Part shown: positions 1 to 12,185 of the stretch, one piece after another
How the letters are laid out: the number at the start of each line of letters is the position of its first letter
How positions within the stretch are numbered: the stretch's first letter is position 1
Source of the DNA: Mactra quadrangularis
Taxonomy: Eukaryota; Mollusca; Bivalvia; Venerida; Mactridae
Length of the DNA stretch: 64,000 nucleotides
Assembly (NCBI GenBank): GCA_025267735.1
Contig: CM046299.1
Location: 31,511,987 to 31,575,986, forward strand
Direction of reading: 5' to 3'
Made by a program: the position numbers and the translations under genes
The notes under the pieces: model-generated
Databases searched by the model: none
What the model saw: only the letters and a program-made list of their open reading frames with translations
Told to the model about the DNA's origin: nothing

Positions 1-105
1 GTTTAAGTTAACATTTGTACCTGTATGTGTAAGTGTTATATTGTCCAAGCTAAAACCAATGTATGGACGATTATCATCAGGTACTGGTGTTTCTATAACA
101 TCATT
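1..105 (-). CDS. Probable partial exon of an unidentified gene, cut by the window edge
   Basis: Reading the - strand from 105 down to 1 gives 35 open codons with good coding character (it contains the stretches PDDNRPYIGFSLDN and LTHTGTNVNLN). A plausible splice acceptor, TTATCAACAG, ends at 106, directly before the exon. The other two frames of this strand hit stops within the segment. The exon continues past the left edge of the window, so its length and donor are unknown. I do not recognise the family. No further exon of the same gene was recognised upstream (at higher coordinates). It could be a chance open frame, but frame, acceptor and composition agree. Confidence 0.45.
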
Positions 106-480
106 CTGTTGATAAAATAGACAAAACAAATTATTAGTAATAAAAACTCACAAATATACATGTTTACTAGTATCTAAAATATGTTAACTATCGTATAAAT
201 AAAATCGTTCATATTCTAGTCGGTAAACCAAATGAGAGTACCATAGAACATGTACCAATTTCCGTCTTTGAATAATGAATTTATACAAATAATGTCAGTT
301 TTGACTTGGTGACCTTTTAATCTAACACGACTCCAATTTGATCATAAAAGTATATGTATATCGAAAACTTGCTTAAAAATAATTTGACTGGTTTTAAAAG
401 TGTTTCGTAATAAATTTAACACATCTCGTATTTCCTAGAGAATAATTAAATAGTACTGTAGCGTGTTCAATTACACAAAA

Positions 481-641
481 CGTTACAGAACGTTACATAA
501 CGATACATTCGGAACTCCTCGGCCATATATTTGTTTACTTCAACACCGGTAGTTTCAAAATAGCGTCTAAATATGTCCGAGATTATTCGCAGCAAATGGA
601 CGAGGAGTTCCGAATGTATCGTTACGGAACGTTCCGTAACG
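481..641. repeat. Foldback/MITE-like repeat with ~40-bp terminal inverted repeats
   Basis: The left arm (about 482-520) and right arm (about 600-641) are inverted copies that share CATTCGGAACTCCTCG and an adjoining CGTTAC-rich tail, with few mismatches. The spacer carries ACACCGGTAGTTTC and ATATGTCCGAGATTATTCGC. Related sequence recurs at 11215-11385, 21985-22140 and about 22860-22910, so this is a dispersed family. There is no coding capacity; the - strand open frame here is a by-product. Confidence 0.6.
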
Positions 642-1792
642 TTCGCGGTAACTGAACTCAGCCCTGATAGTGTTTTCACATGTTTTGCCACCAAAATTTA
701 ACCAACGGGAGTAACCGAGCAATATAAGTAAAACGACCGTAATATTGCTGAATATAAGCTTTCGTAAAGAAATTTAAAATTAAAAGTTAAAATAGATTAC
801 TACTAACTTTTAATTAAAACTAGTCGTGACATTGATATATAATGCTTGTTATGATGCGTGTCTCATCGAGTTACTCCGTTGAACGTCTTTGGGATGTATT
901 TGGAATGAAAGTTTGCTGGGTCAAGCCTATCTCTCAGTTTTTCTAATTTTTTTTACTAAAAGTAAAATCTAATATTCGCTTGATTCTCAATAAATGCATT
1001 TGCACGATTTTTACATAAAATATATAACTAAGTCAAATACCTTGGTCCATACTTTAAGTTTTATAAATGTTGTTTCTCAGAGAGATAAATACAACATAAA
1101 CTATGTGTTTCATCTAAATACATTCAACATATACATGTATGTACTGTAGTTAGAGCAGTTTTATCTTTAACCTTCCCATAGATGTGATGTTTCTAAAAAT
1201 GCTCGTTCATTGAGTTAAATCAGTCAAATATCAACTTTTCTAAAACTCTCAATGTTGCAAAGAAATATCAAGGAAGCAATAAAGCAGCCTTCTGATAATG
1301 ACAATTTTAGTGCAAATTGACATACAACTGTAAAAGATCATGACTTTATGAAGATAATAATGGTACGTTCCTCGTGACATCATTTTTATAGTTCTCATAA
1401 CCTATAGGTCAATTTGCCTTAAAATATTACGAGTTGATTTTCTGAACAAAGTTAGGTATCTAAAGATATTGAGAGAAATTTTTAAAATCTAAAAAATGTG
1501 AACGAGAAGCATTACTTTTTAATTGCAGTTGCATGTCGTTTAAACGTATTGCGTGGATCAGTTGGGTACCATTTACTAGCAATAGAATGTACAAGTAGAT
1601 GAGTATTTGTATAAGTAGGAAACATTCATTTGAAACTTAATCTATGAAATTTAATCTATGCACACGGCATCAAGCTGTGCAATATTTAATGACACAGTCT
1701 GTTTTAACAAAAAGTCCATTTCGCTTATAATGTATTTTAAACTACTTTAAGAATTAAACCCACCTTTGTGTGTTTGTGCACCAAATGTTTAG
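642..1792. other. AT-rich DNA without a recognisable gene
   Basis: Both strands are broken by frequent stops. No splice-bounded open frame, RNA gene or tandem repeat was recognised. Confidence 0.5.
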
Positions 1793-3010
1793 ACCTTGAG
1801 CCAGTATATGACATTGCTCCCCCCCCAGGGGGAATTTTCAAGGGTATGATTTTCTTAACCCATATGGTGGTAGGCATTCACTGATGAAAGTTTGCAAAGT
1901 TCTGTTGGGGCTTTACAGAGTTATGGGACTTTGAAATATCACCCATTCTCATTTTCTGGTCAAATCCATAACAGACCTTGAGCCAGTATATACCCACACG
2001 GGGAATTTTCAAGGGTATGATTTTCTTAACCCATATAATGGTAGGCATTCACTGATTAAAGTTTACAAAGATCTGTTGGGGCTTTACAGAGTTATGGGAC
2101 TTTGAATTATCGCCCATTCTCATTTTCCAGTCAAAATCATCACATCTTTGAGTCAGTATATGATATTGCTCCCTACATGGGGAATTTTCAAGGGTATGAT
2201 TTTCTTAACCCATATAATGGTAGGCATTCACTGATAAAAGTTAACAAAGTTCTGTTGGGGCAATACAGAGTTATGGGACTTTGAATTATCGCTCATTCTC
2301 ATTCTCCAGTCAAATCCATAATAGCCCTTGAGCCAGCATATGACATTGCTCCCCACACGGGGAATTTTCAAGGGTATAATTTTCTTAACCCATATAATGT
2401 TAGGCATTCACTGATTAAAGTTTACAAAGATCTGTTGGGGCTTTACAGAGTTATGGGACTTTGAAATATCGCCCATTCTCATTTTCTGGTCAAATCTATA
2501 ATAGACTTTGAGCCAGTATATGACATTGCTCCCCACATGGGGAATTTTCAAATGTGTGATTTTCTTAACCCATTTAGTGGTAGGCATTCATTGATGAAAG
2601 TTTATAAAGTTCTGTTCAGGCCTCACAGAGTTATGTGACTTTGAAATATCGCCCATTCTCATTTTCCGTTTAAACCATAAGTGCTTTTAAAGCAAGTTTA
2701 AGACATTGCTCCTTCCTGGGAGTAATTATCTATGGTATATTTTTAAACCCACATGAAAGTAACAGTTCACTGATAAAAAGTTTGCAAAGTTCTTTTTGGG
2801 CTTTACAGAGTTATGGGACTTTGAAATATCACTCATTCTCATTTTCCGGTAAAAACCATAAGTGCTTTTAAAGCCAGTATATGACATCGCTCCTCCTGGA
2901 AGTAATCTATGGTATGATTATTAAACCCACATGGTAGTTGCAATTCACTTATGAAAGTTTGCAAATTTTTGTTGGGGCTTTACAGAGTTCTGGGACTTAG
3001 AACTTCATGA
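1793..3010 (+). repeat. Tandem array of ~181-bp units (about 6.7 copies)
   Basis: The unit start CTTGAGCCAGTATATGACAT recurs, with divergence, at about 1794, 1976, 2145, 2326, 2507, 2687 and 2868. The first spacings vary (182, 169) and later ones are close to 181. Each unit also carries GGGGAATTTTCAAGGGTATG, GTAGGCATTCACTGAT and GGGGCTTTACAGAGTTATGG. The last two units are the most diverged and lack part of the GGGGAATTTTC block. One unit is open for 60 codons by chance, but its neighbours have stops at the same places, so I read the array as non-coding. Confidence 0.85.
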
Positions 3011-5894
3011 CCCCCTATGGCCATTTTCTATGCCAAAAAGTTATTATTACTGTCCTCCGGTACTTTATTTCGACACATCTTAATTATGAAGCCATTTTGT
3101 TTTTGACAACAATTTGGATTTTGGGTTACCCTGTAGCGTCATTCCTGTGCATTTCCGATAGTAAGCAGTACGGTGATTTCTTAACACCAATATGTGAGGA
3201 GTCAGGCATTTTGAGGGACTCTTTTCATACCTCTTTTCAACACTGAAAAATGGTGCTTTTTCCTATTACGTTCTTAGCTTAGTTTTGAAAATGTCGTTTT
3301 TTCTAAAACAATAAACATAACAGACAGATTGGCGTCCCTTATTTCTTGCTATTTCAAGAGAGTCACTTGACAGGTAGAGTACGTTCGTTTTGGCAAGATT
3401 AAAAATAGAAACAAACCAAATGCATCGTTTCTCTGTTCTCTTATGTCAGCCATATAGGAAATCTCCACTTTACATAATTTTATTTCTTGATTTTAATGAT
3501 AACTTTCAGTTATTAATAAAAGTTATACAAGATGGACAAATGAATAAAGTATTTACAGGAAGGGTCATTCGTTAGTCAGACTAAATAGATTTTACACATA
3601 TTTGAATACAAGCACCTATTTTCTATGGTAACGTATGTTTCTATACGGACGACACTTATAAAATTTTATTTTTTTGTCTGTATTTGTATGTTTGTCTATG
3701 ATTTAAGCACTTTATGAAGGCAAAGGGTTGATACTGGAAATACATACCACAAAATGATAAATTCAGAACGCCCATTCGCTCAAATATGACTTAAATTTTA
3801 GATCAACTTATGGAAAATTACAGAAATACATGTATAAACCTTGAAACAATGACTTTCAAACTTGGAAAAATCGAAAGAAACTTAAGTATCATAGCCGTGA
3901 ACAGTCAAAATCAATGAATACATTTTAAAAGTTTATATACTTAACTCACTGAAAAGTTCATAATTATGAATGCCTAAAGAAAGATATAGGTAGTAACGTA
4001 TGTTACATCAACACTGTTTAAACTATCACATCCCAATTTTATCTGTCACACCCAGTACAACAGTTTAAAACATTTAATGGTATCACAAACTATTTTCTAT
4101 GTACTGTGTCATATCTAAATACTGTTCATTATATCAATAAGGATTGCCTTCAAAATTAAGGGAAACATGTTAAAATTAAGAGTTAAAAAGGTTACGAATT
4201 AGTCTCAGAAAAGCATAACAGATCAATTGTGTTCAAAGTTCATGTAGTAATTCACTTTGAAGTAAAAATCAAAACGTTCTCCTAGATATTCCATGAGGTA
4301 CTGGCACACTTATTTCATATAAAAAGTCATTTGTCACCCAAAATTACATCCTCAAGGGTTTGCAATTGGATAAGAGATTGGCGTTGTTGCATGAACGATG
4401 TGTTTTCTTCCTTATCATTATCAATTTGTTGTACCATGCTTGTGTACCATGTTCCCTTAAATATTTCTGCAACAAAATCTTCCGCGACGTATTATAGTTC
4501 ATCTACGACAAAAATAAATCCCGACATAAATTATGCTGTTTGTGTAGTCAGGAATTACAACAACCTGTGGTTACGTGTGTTTATAAAAGTCCAACTACAT
4601 TATTTCGCTGCTGTTAAATTCAACAGACATTTTGTGTTCCTTTACACTCAAAGACATAATATAAAAGAAACATTCAGAACTTAAACGTTTCAAGTTTCCA
4701 AAAAAGCGAAACATTGTGAAACAAGCGAACAAACAAGCATCAACTATGATACATTTCATACGAAACATACCTTACCAAACGTAACGTATATTTCAATTCA
4801 TAAAACCATGTTTTATTGAATAAGAAGCGAACAGTGGACGCTTTGGTTACATTTGAGATTTGGTTACATCTAGTAAGAATTGAAGTAACAAATGAATTGC
4901 AAAAATATCGATTTGAGTATTGCTATGAAGGATTCTATGCTTACATTGCATGCAATGGTTATACAATCTTCATAGTTTAATTTATCAAAGCCATTGAGAC
5001 GCACACAGTTTCATGTTTTTTTAGTCTGGTTGAAGATGTCATATATTTTTCAATGAGATAATAACGACTTTATTCATTGTTGATAACATTTTTGGTGTAA
5101 ACCAATTTTCAATATGTCATCGTTTAACCCTTCGCCGCATTCTAAGATCGGTATATCATTTTAAAGGTAACGTATGTTACATCACGTATGTTACATTTGA
5201 TACTTTAGACAGCATTATCTCTAGACGATCCTGAGGAATGGTAAAAGTAGTAATCATAAAATGAAGAGTTCATTAGAGAGACTAATTAGTAAACGTGAAT
5301 GTAAACTGAGATATTTAACATTAGTTGAAAAACCATGGTCACGTATGTTTCATGTTTAAATGTCTACCCGAAAAGTTTGGTAAAATGTGAAATTTAATGA
5401 AATGTCATTGAATACTTAATGACAATCGTTTTTATTTCATATATATTCATATCTGATCTTATGTTTTAAAATATTTTACAATTATAATATCTTTTCCAAT
5501 TTGAAAAAAATGGATTTTTTATGGTCATGTATGTTTCAACACTCTTGGCGACAATGTTTAAGAGCTGTGTGTAAGTTAAAATTTCTGAGGAACAAGAAAA
5601 AAATCTTATTCTTACATACAGCAACATTGTATATCTTAAAAAGCAAGTGTATTATGACTACTTTATGTAGCTATGTTTCATAGTCTGCGCGCAAAGGCAC
5701 AGTAACGTATCTTACATTTTAAGGTACTTATGAGCTCAGTATCAACAGCAATTTCCTTTATAAAACACAAAAAACACATTTTCTGTTTAATTGACAAACA
5801 ATATAATGAGAACTTGGTGTTGCAAACATGATTTAATGGTTTTTGCAAAAATAAATCGATAAAAATGGAACAAAAATTGCTATTTACCTATACA
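3011..5894. other. AT-rich DNA with a recurring GTAACGTATGTTAC-like motif; no gene
   Basis: The dyad-symmetric word GTAACGTATGTTAC or a close variant appears near 3630, 3993, 4569 (weak), 4782, 5168, 5185, 5337, 5520 and 5701, with the later spacings near 180 bp. Open frames here (for example 4331-4684) have no family resemblance that I can see and look incidental. Confidence 0.4.
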
Positions 5895-5899
5895 ATTAA

Positions 5900-6040
5900 A
5901 AGTTGATTTTCTCAGCAATGCCCCACTGGAAACTTGCAAACTTTGTACTGTTGTACTCAGGACAGATAGGGGAATAAAAAAATATGGGTCTTGAAAATTC
6001 CCCCTGGGGGGGAGCAAAAGTGTATCTGGCTCACGGCCTA
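5900..6040 (-). repeat. Isolated inverted relative of the 181-bp unit
   Basis: On the - strand this stretch reads GAGCCAGATACAC, then GCTCCCCCCCAGGGGG followed by AATTTTCAAG, and later ACTTTG-type words, in the same order as the 1.8-3.0 kb units. It is one partial, diverged copy in the opposite orientation, about 3 kb from the array. The unit therefore also exists as a dispersed repeat. Confidence 0.55.
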
Positions 6041-6659
6041 GTTGTTTATGTTGCGATACTTGCGCTTGATACATCATTACTAAAACATAAAGAGTAAAAT
6101 TAACATCAGATTCATTCAGTACTTGTATTAATGGTCATTTTAGAGTCAGTCGATCCAATATTTAGAATAAATGCACTGATGGTACTGATTGTATTACTGG
6201 GGTGATGCTATTTTAAACTGACCATGACCCAAATATAATGTATTTTAAAAATTGGTCATAATTAAACACATTTATTCACATCTTCATATATAATGTTGTC
6301 TTTGCATATTGTGTTCTTATTTCAAATGTACATTAAGTAGACTACTACATGCCTATAAACAATCTGTCAGCCTGAATATAAAGGTACAACAAAGTTTGTG
6401 CAGGTGTTAACACAGTATCAACATACAAATTATTTTACTGAGACCTACTATAATAGTATACTCAACAAATATATGAAAGGGACAGGAATATTACGGTAAA
6501 TGACATAATGAAAATTGGTCTGTCTGTCAATTATGTGCATATAAATGTCTTGACAAAAGTGGTTAAGATTTTTATGGTTTATGAGTAAAACCCCCAATAT
6601 ATTGAAACAAAGCAATGAAGTCAAGATAGCATTTAAGCTGTTTTGCTTGGTTTAGTGAT

Positions 6660-7050
6660 ACCAGAGCATGACAGGTTTGGTGAGGGTTCGGTTCCATTTT
6701 GGGGTATAGGGAGGCATGCACAATACAAGGCGGTCAAATAGAACATTATGCAATCAGGAATTGGCTCCCAAAGACTGCAAGATATATAGGGACGAGATTC
6801 TTCGTACCTTCGTGCGTCCTCATGCTGGTGTAGTTGGTGTGTCACTATGGATAATAACGCACGGCAACACAGATGAAAAGTTGTACAACATTGCCTTTAG
6901 GGACAAAACATTGTGTGGACTAGTCTTAATTCAATAGAGAATGTTAGGAAGTATTACAACGCCAAATACCACACCAGAAACCTCTGATGACGTAGCAAAC
7001 ATGCTCTTAAAGCGTCATTTAGACCTATTATAATGACACCAGTGTAGATA
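6660..7050 (+). pseudogene. Tc1/mariner-type transposase remnant
   Basis: Two + strand frames together resemble the middle and C-terminal part of a Tc1/mariner DDE transposase, which cuts and pastes its own element at TA sites. One frame reads YRDEILRTFVRPHAG (from 6785). A second frame reads MDNNARQHR (6847 onward), like the D-N-A-x-x-H block around the second catalytic Asp, then NIVWTS and SIENV, like the conserved P-I-E-N block. The two parts are out of frame by two bases and there are in-frame stops, so the gene is dead. The N-terminal DNA-binding part and the terminal repeats were not found. Confidence 0.65.
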
Positions 7051-9330
7051 TAGCATCTTGTAAATGGAAAAATATTGAAAACTTATCTTTAAAAAGCAAC
7101 TGAAAATCACTCTGATTGTTTTTATCTTGTAATTTACGGTTTAATTTTATGTTATGTTTTGTTTAAAAACTGTTGTCAATTACTTGAAAACGACCGTATT
7201 GTACCATTTACCAGTCTATATCACTTTTAATTAGAGAGATGATACTGGCTAGGGTGTGCATTAGAAACTACATTGTACATATGACTGTGAGTTAGACTTG
7301 CCGTGCAGACCTAACTGAACATGTGTTAAAATGTGGAATAAATTACCAATCATTACGTCGTATGAGTTAAAAGTATACTATAAACAGAATATAAATGTAA
7401 CCTCAACTGCTTTCCGGCTAGGTACAAAATCGTTACCGATGAAGCCTGGATTAAAAAGGTCATTTTCCAATGTAAAATGTAATTAAATGTGGATTTCTTG
7501 GACAATATACAGTTTTCGGGGGTAACAAATAAAACAGAATGTATAGGGAAGACAGATTGAAAAGACTAACACAATGGTTACAGATTGCATTGCGAAATAA
7601 AGTTCACATAAAATTTGATTTAAACTCGGAAAACAGGTTTCGGTTTAACTTTTTGTTTTTAACTCGCATTTATTTCTTTAATTCTGCATGTTTTAAAAAT
7701 ATTAGATAATGTGCAGATTTGCCTTGCTCTGTCGAAAGTACCGGTACCAGTAATACTCTGGTGTGCATAGCTAATGATAATGACAATAGAATCCCACTGT
7801 TGGCAATCAAAATTATACTGCGATCATTTTTGCCTGTTTTAGCCTTTTTTCATCAGGTTAAGCGGGTCACCGGTTGTTTGTGCAAAATTAATACATTAGT
7901 ACGGAGCCGTTAAAAGACAATTTGAAATACATGTACCTTTTTATTATGATTTTTTCTGTTTAATGCAGTATTCTGTTTAACGCAGTATTATTTTTATTTA
8001 TTTCTCGAAATATTGTTTTGCGTAGAAACGAAATAGTATTTCGAAGAACAAACAAAGGAAGTAATATTACATTAAAATGAAAAACATGTGAACGTAAAAA
8101 AAGCATCTCAAAATGTTACTTTAGGGTCTCCGCACATTAGTAATTTTCGATACTGTACAAGTACATTCTTCATGTTTGCCCTTAAATGTTCTGTCTTTTC
8201 AGGTCGACAGAATGGTTGTTTTATCTAAATCATTGATATAGACACAGATAATAAAGACATTAATTCTTACTGGCAAGATACACAATGAAGAAGGTTTTCA
8301 ATCAAAGAGTATGGTAACCAAATAGTTAGAATTTTATGCCGTTTATCAAAACTGTACACAGACTGACTTACCAGCTTTTATGACAACTTTTTACATCAGT
8401 AATCGCCTTTAGAACCTTCCTCGAGAAACAGACATCTTTCCAATATTAGGAGGAAAAATCAAAATTACTACCGAATTTTCATGGAAGGTTATAAGGGGAA
8501 CCATGCTCGCTGGGTTTAGTGTTGAGCGTGCTACAGAATCAAAACAGCGGCTACTCGACTGAAGCGAGAGTATGAAAAGTATTTTCAAAATTCATTTTTA
8601 ATTGTTGATGGTTTACAGGGTGTTCAATTTGCTCAATCACCCAGTCGACTTCATAATAATTTAGATTTACTCAGACATAATTATATAAGTATAAATACAA
8701 TGAACATAAAGTTTACTGACCATAAATGCACAATTCACATAATAATCCACAAATTAGAAATAATATTGTTCTTGTTCTAGTTGTCATCATTGTCAAATAG
8801 TACCTTTTTCCTCAAACGCTATTTAATGCAATTATGTGCGCTATTGAACCGTTGATAAAACAAGTGAAGATTGAAGTACAATGATTATATTAAAGATGCT
8901 AACACACATTGAACGTTTATATGCAAAGCCGTAAACTTTCTAGATATTAAAGTTAATGTAATACATGTACATAAAAATACATGAAGGTTATGAACCAATG
9001 ATTTTGGGTGTGATTATGAAGCATGAAACGACGTGTATAAATGTTTTCCAGCTACTTGCCAAATTTACTACATTTTGACATTTTAATGAATTTCGAGCTG
9101 ACTAAGTCATTTTTTTAAAAAAGTGAGCCCGGATGAACATCAGTTTTTTATACATTGTAAGCTCGTAGGAACGTAGAAACAGCAAAAATTATGTTCGCCT
9201 TAAAAACGGCCGTAATGATATTTTATCATTGTTACAATTCGTGTTTTCATTACAAAACAGGTTGTGACACAACTAGCTCTAGGATTTTAATGTAGAAACA
9301 CGTACATGTTATACACATATTATATACAGT
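7051..9330. other. AT-rich DNA without a recognisable gene
   Basis: No exon, RNA gene or clear repeat structure was recognised. The only moderately long open frame (7719-7913) has no family resemblance. Confidence 0.45.
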
Positions 9331-11182
9331 TTTTTAGCTCGACTATTCGGAGAATAGTGGGGCTATCCTACTCAGCTGTGCGTTGGCGGTGGCGTCGGCG
9401 TCGGCGTAACACTTCTTGGTTAAGTTTTTAGGTGCAACATTTTTGTATCTTTTATTTCTTTTCAAGTACTGGAGGGATTCACTTTTATTAGGTGCAACAT
9501 CTTTTCTTTGCAACCGCTATAGGGATTCACTTGAAACTTCACACATGTCTACGGGATTACTATTGGAGGCCAAATACCAAGTTACATAACTCTTTCATGA
9601 ATTTGGACTGATTTATGGCCCTTATATTTTTAGAAATTTCTTGGTTTAGTTTTTAGGTGCAACATTTTTTCTTTGCAACTACTGGAGGGATTCACTTCAA
9701 ACTTCACACATGTCTACGGGGTTACTATTGGAGGTCAAATACCAAGTTACATAACTCTTGGATTAATTTGGACTGAATTATGGCCCTTGTATACATAGAA
9801 AATTCTTGGTTAAGTTTTTAAGTGCAACATTTTATCTTTGCAACTACTGAAGGGATTCACTTGAAACTTCACACATGTCTACGGGGTTACTATTGGAGTT
9901 CAAATACCAAGTTACATAACTCTTGGATTAATTTGGACTGAATTATGGCCCTTGTATACATAGAAAATTCTTGGTTAAGTTTTTAAGTGCAACATTTTAT
10001 CTTTGCAACTACTGAAGGGATTCTCTTGAAACTTCACACATGTCTACGGGGTTACTATTGGAGGTCAAATACCAAGTTACATAACTCTTGCCTAAATGTG
10101 GACTGAATTGTGGCCCTTATATACATTTGTACTAGGAAATTTACTTTCTTGGTTAAGTTTTAGGTGCGACATTTATGTATCTTTTATTCCTTTCAAGTAC
10201 TGAAGGGATTCACTTAAAACTTTATTTGTGTTTATGGGGTTACCATTGGAATTTAAATACCAAGTTACATACCTCTTGGATTAATTTGGACTGAATTATG
10301 GCTCTTGTATACATAGAAATTTCTTGGTTAAGTTTTTAGGTGCAACATCTTTTCTCTGCAACCGCTGAAGGGATTCACTTGAAACTTCACACATGTCTAA
10401 GAGGTTACCATTGGAGGCCAATTTCCAAGTTACATAACTCTTGCATGAATTTGGACTGAAATATGGCCCTTATATACTTAGAAATTTCTTGGTTAAGTTT
10501 TTAGGTGCAACATCTTTTCTCTGCAACCGCTGAAGGGATTCACTTGAAACTTCACACATGTCTATGGGGTTACCATTGGAGGCCAATTACTAAGTTACAT
10601 AACTCTTGCATGAATTTGGACTGATTTATGGCCCTTATATACTTAGAAATTTCTTGGTTAAGTTTTTAGGTGCAACATTTTTCTTTGCAACAACTGAAGG
10701 GATTCACTTGAAACTTCACACATGTCTATGGGGTTACTATTTGAGGTCAAATAACAAGTTACATAACTCTTGGATTAATTTGGACTGAATTATGGCCCTT
10801 GTATACATAGAAATTTCTTGGTTAAGTTTTTAGGTGCAACATTTTATCTTTGCAACTACTGAAGGGATTCACTTGAAACTTCACACATGTCTGCGGGGAT
10901 ACTAATTGACGTCAAATACCAAGTTGCATAACTCTAGCAAGAATTTCGCCTGGATTATGGCCCTCTAATACTTAGATTTTTTTTGGTTAAAATTTTTGGT
11001 GCAACATTATTTTTTTGAACTCACTGAAGGGATTCTCTTGAAACTTCACACATGTCAACGGGGTTAGGAATGAATGTCAAATACTAAGTTGCATAACTCC
11101 AGCATGAGTTTTGATTTGTTGTTGCTGTCGATTACACGAATACCCGGAATTGTCGAGCGCGCTGTCCGTGGACTGCTCTTGT
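9331..11182 (+). mobile_element. Non-autonomous bivalve-type element with a tandem-repeat core
   Basis: The left end is TTTTTAGCTCGACTATTCGG followed by AGAATAG and a GGCGTCGGCGTCGGCG run. The right end is GTCGAGCGCGCTGTCCGTGG followed by ACTGCTCTTGT. The middle is filled by a tandem array. The same two ends, in the opposite orientation, bound a shorter element at 42645-43129 that has a different interior. A fixed pair of ends around a variable, partly tandem core resembles the pearl / Helitron-derived elements described in bivalves; that assignment is my inference. It has no coding capacity and probably depended on enzymes supplied in trans. Confidence 0.65.
9414..11110 (+). repeat. Tandem array of ~165-bp units (about 10 copies) forming the element core
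   Basis: The words TTCTTGGTTAAGTTTTTAGG, AGGGATTCACTTGAAACTTC, ACATGTCTACGGGGTTACTA and AAGTTACATAACTCTTG recur in this order. Unit starts lie near 9414, 9639, 9808, 9970, 10149, 10322, 10486, 10652, 10818 and 10979. The first and last units are the most diverged. All frames are interrupted within a few units. Confidence 0.85.
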
Positions 11183-11214
11183 TTGAAATTCTATTAGGTT
11201 AGTTTGAAATTCTA

Positions 11215-11385
11215 TTAGGTTATTTTGAAACTACCGGTGTTAAAGTAAACAAATATATGATCGTTTAGGCATTGAGTGATGTTTCGTTTTTAGTCCGTAA
11301 ATTTTGAAACATCACCCATTGCCTTAACGATCGCATATTTGTGTATTAGATTATGTTATTCGCAGCGAATGGCCGAGAAGTTTAT
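11215..11385. repeat. Hairpin-forming member of the CATTCGG/ACCGGTGTT dispersed family
   Basis: Arms of about 36 bp (around 11250-11286 and 11308-11345) are inverted copies around GATCGTT..GGCATTGAGTGATG, with a spacer of about 20 bases holding TAGTCCGTAAATTT. The words ACCGGTGTT and GTAAACAAATA match 22070-22090, and ATTCGCAGCGAATGGCCGAG relates it to the foldback at 481-641. It lies only about 30 bp beyond the end of the tandem-core element. Confidence 0.55.
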
Positions 11386-11399
11386 TAAATTTATTAAAA

Positions 11400-11927
11400 A
11401 TATCCGTAAAATCCTAATCATTTTTATATATGTTGTATTTGTGTCATATACTTTAAGATTTAAATCGCTGTTACATGTAAGTTTGTTGATGTTGAAGAAT
11501 TAGGTTCCTGTCATTGATTGACGAATATCATCGATATCAAATGGAAATCTACCACTGATAGATTGTATTACACCAAGATGTTTCTCACGTGATTTTGCTT
11601 CTCGTTTTATCATTTTCTCATAAATATGATTATTTGATATGTCTATTATATAGACATTTATTTCTTGATATGATGAAGATTTTGCAAATTTATCCATTCT
11701 GATAAAAATAAAACAATTGTGTGAACACTACATACGTATCCTCGTGTCCTGTATGTGTACATACTCATATAAGATGCATTGAAGTAGCTTGTAAAGCAAT
11801 CATCTGTATAATTATAAGTCAGTAACGAGACTAATGCATATTATTTACAGGACATGGTTAAATATACGTACAACAGTTACTCAAAGATTTCTTTGATACA
11901 GTAGTTATATTTAGAATAAAAATATTG
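11400..11927. other. No recognisable feature
   Basis: AT-rich DNA. One - strand open frame of 65 codons (11500-11697) has no recognised domain and no convincing exon borders. Confidence 0.35.
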
Positions 11928-12000
11928 TATCGTATCGTATCGTATCGTATCGTATCGTATCGTATCGCATCGCATCGCATTGCATTGTATAGTATTGTAG
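11928..12000 (+). repeat. Pentanucleotide microsatellite (ATCGT)n decaying into variants
   Basis: TATCG repeats perfectly about nine times, then becomes CATCG, CATTG and finally irregular GCAGCTCAGCGCAG. The gradient of variants on one side suggests slippage at the left side and point decay at the right side. Confidence 0.9.
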
Positions 12001-12185
12001 CGCAGCTCAGCGCAGTGTAGTGTACTCATGTAATAAGTTAGCAGTTAAATAAATCAATAAAACAATACATGTTATTTCATTCAAGAAGATTTGTTTATAT
12101 GTTCTAATTAACTTTGTGAAACAAAGTAACATAAAATTCAGATAAACAAATTCAGACACAAAATTTGAAAATTGTTCATGTTTTA

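Noticed and set aside
6633..6845. Minus-strand 70-codon gene
   Set aside because: It lies antisense to the Tc1/mariner transposase remnant, which explains the coding-like composition.
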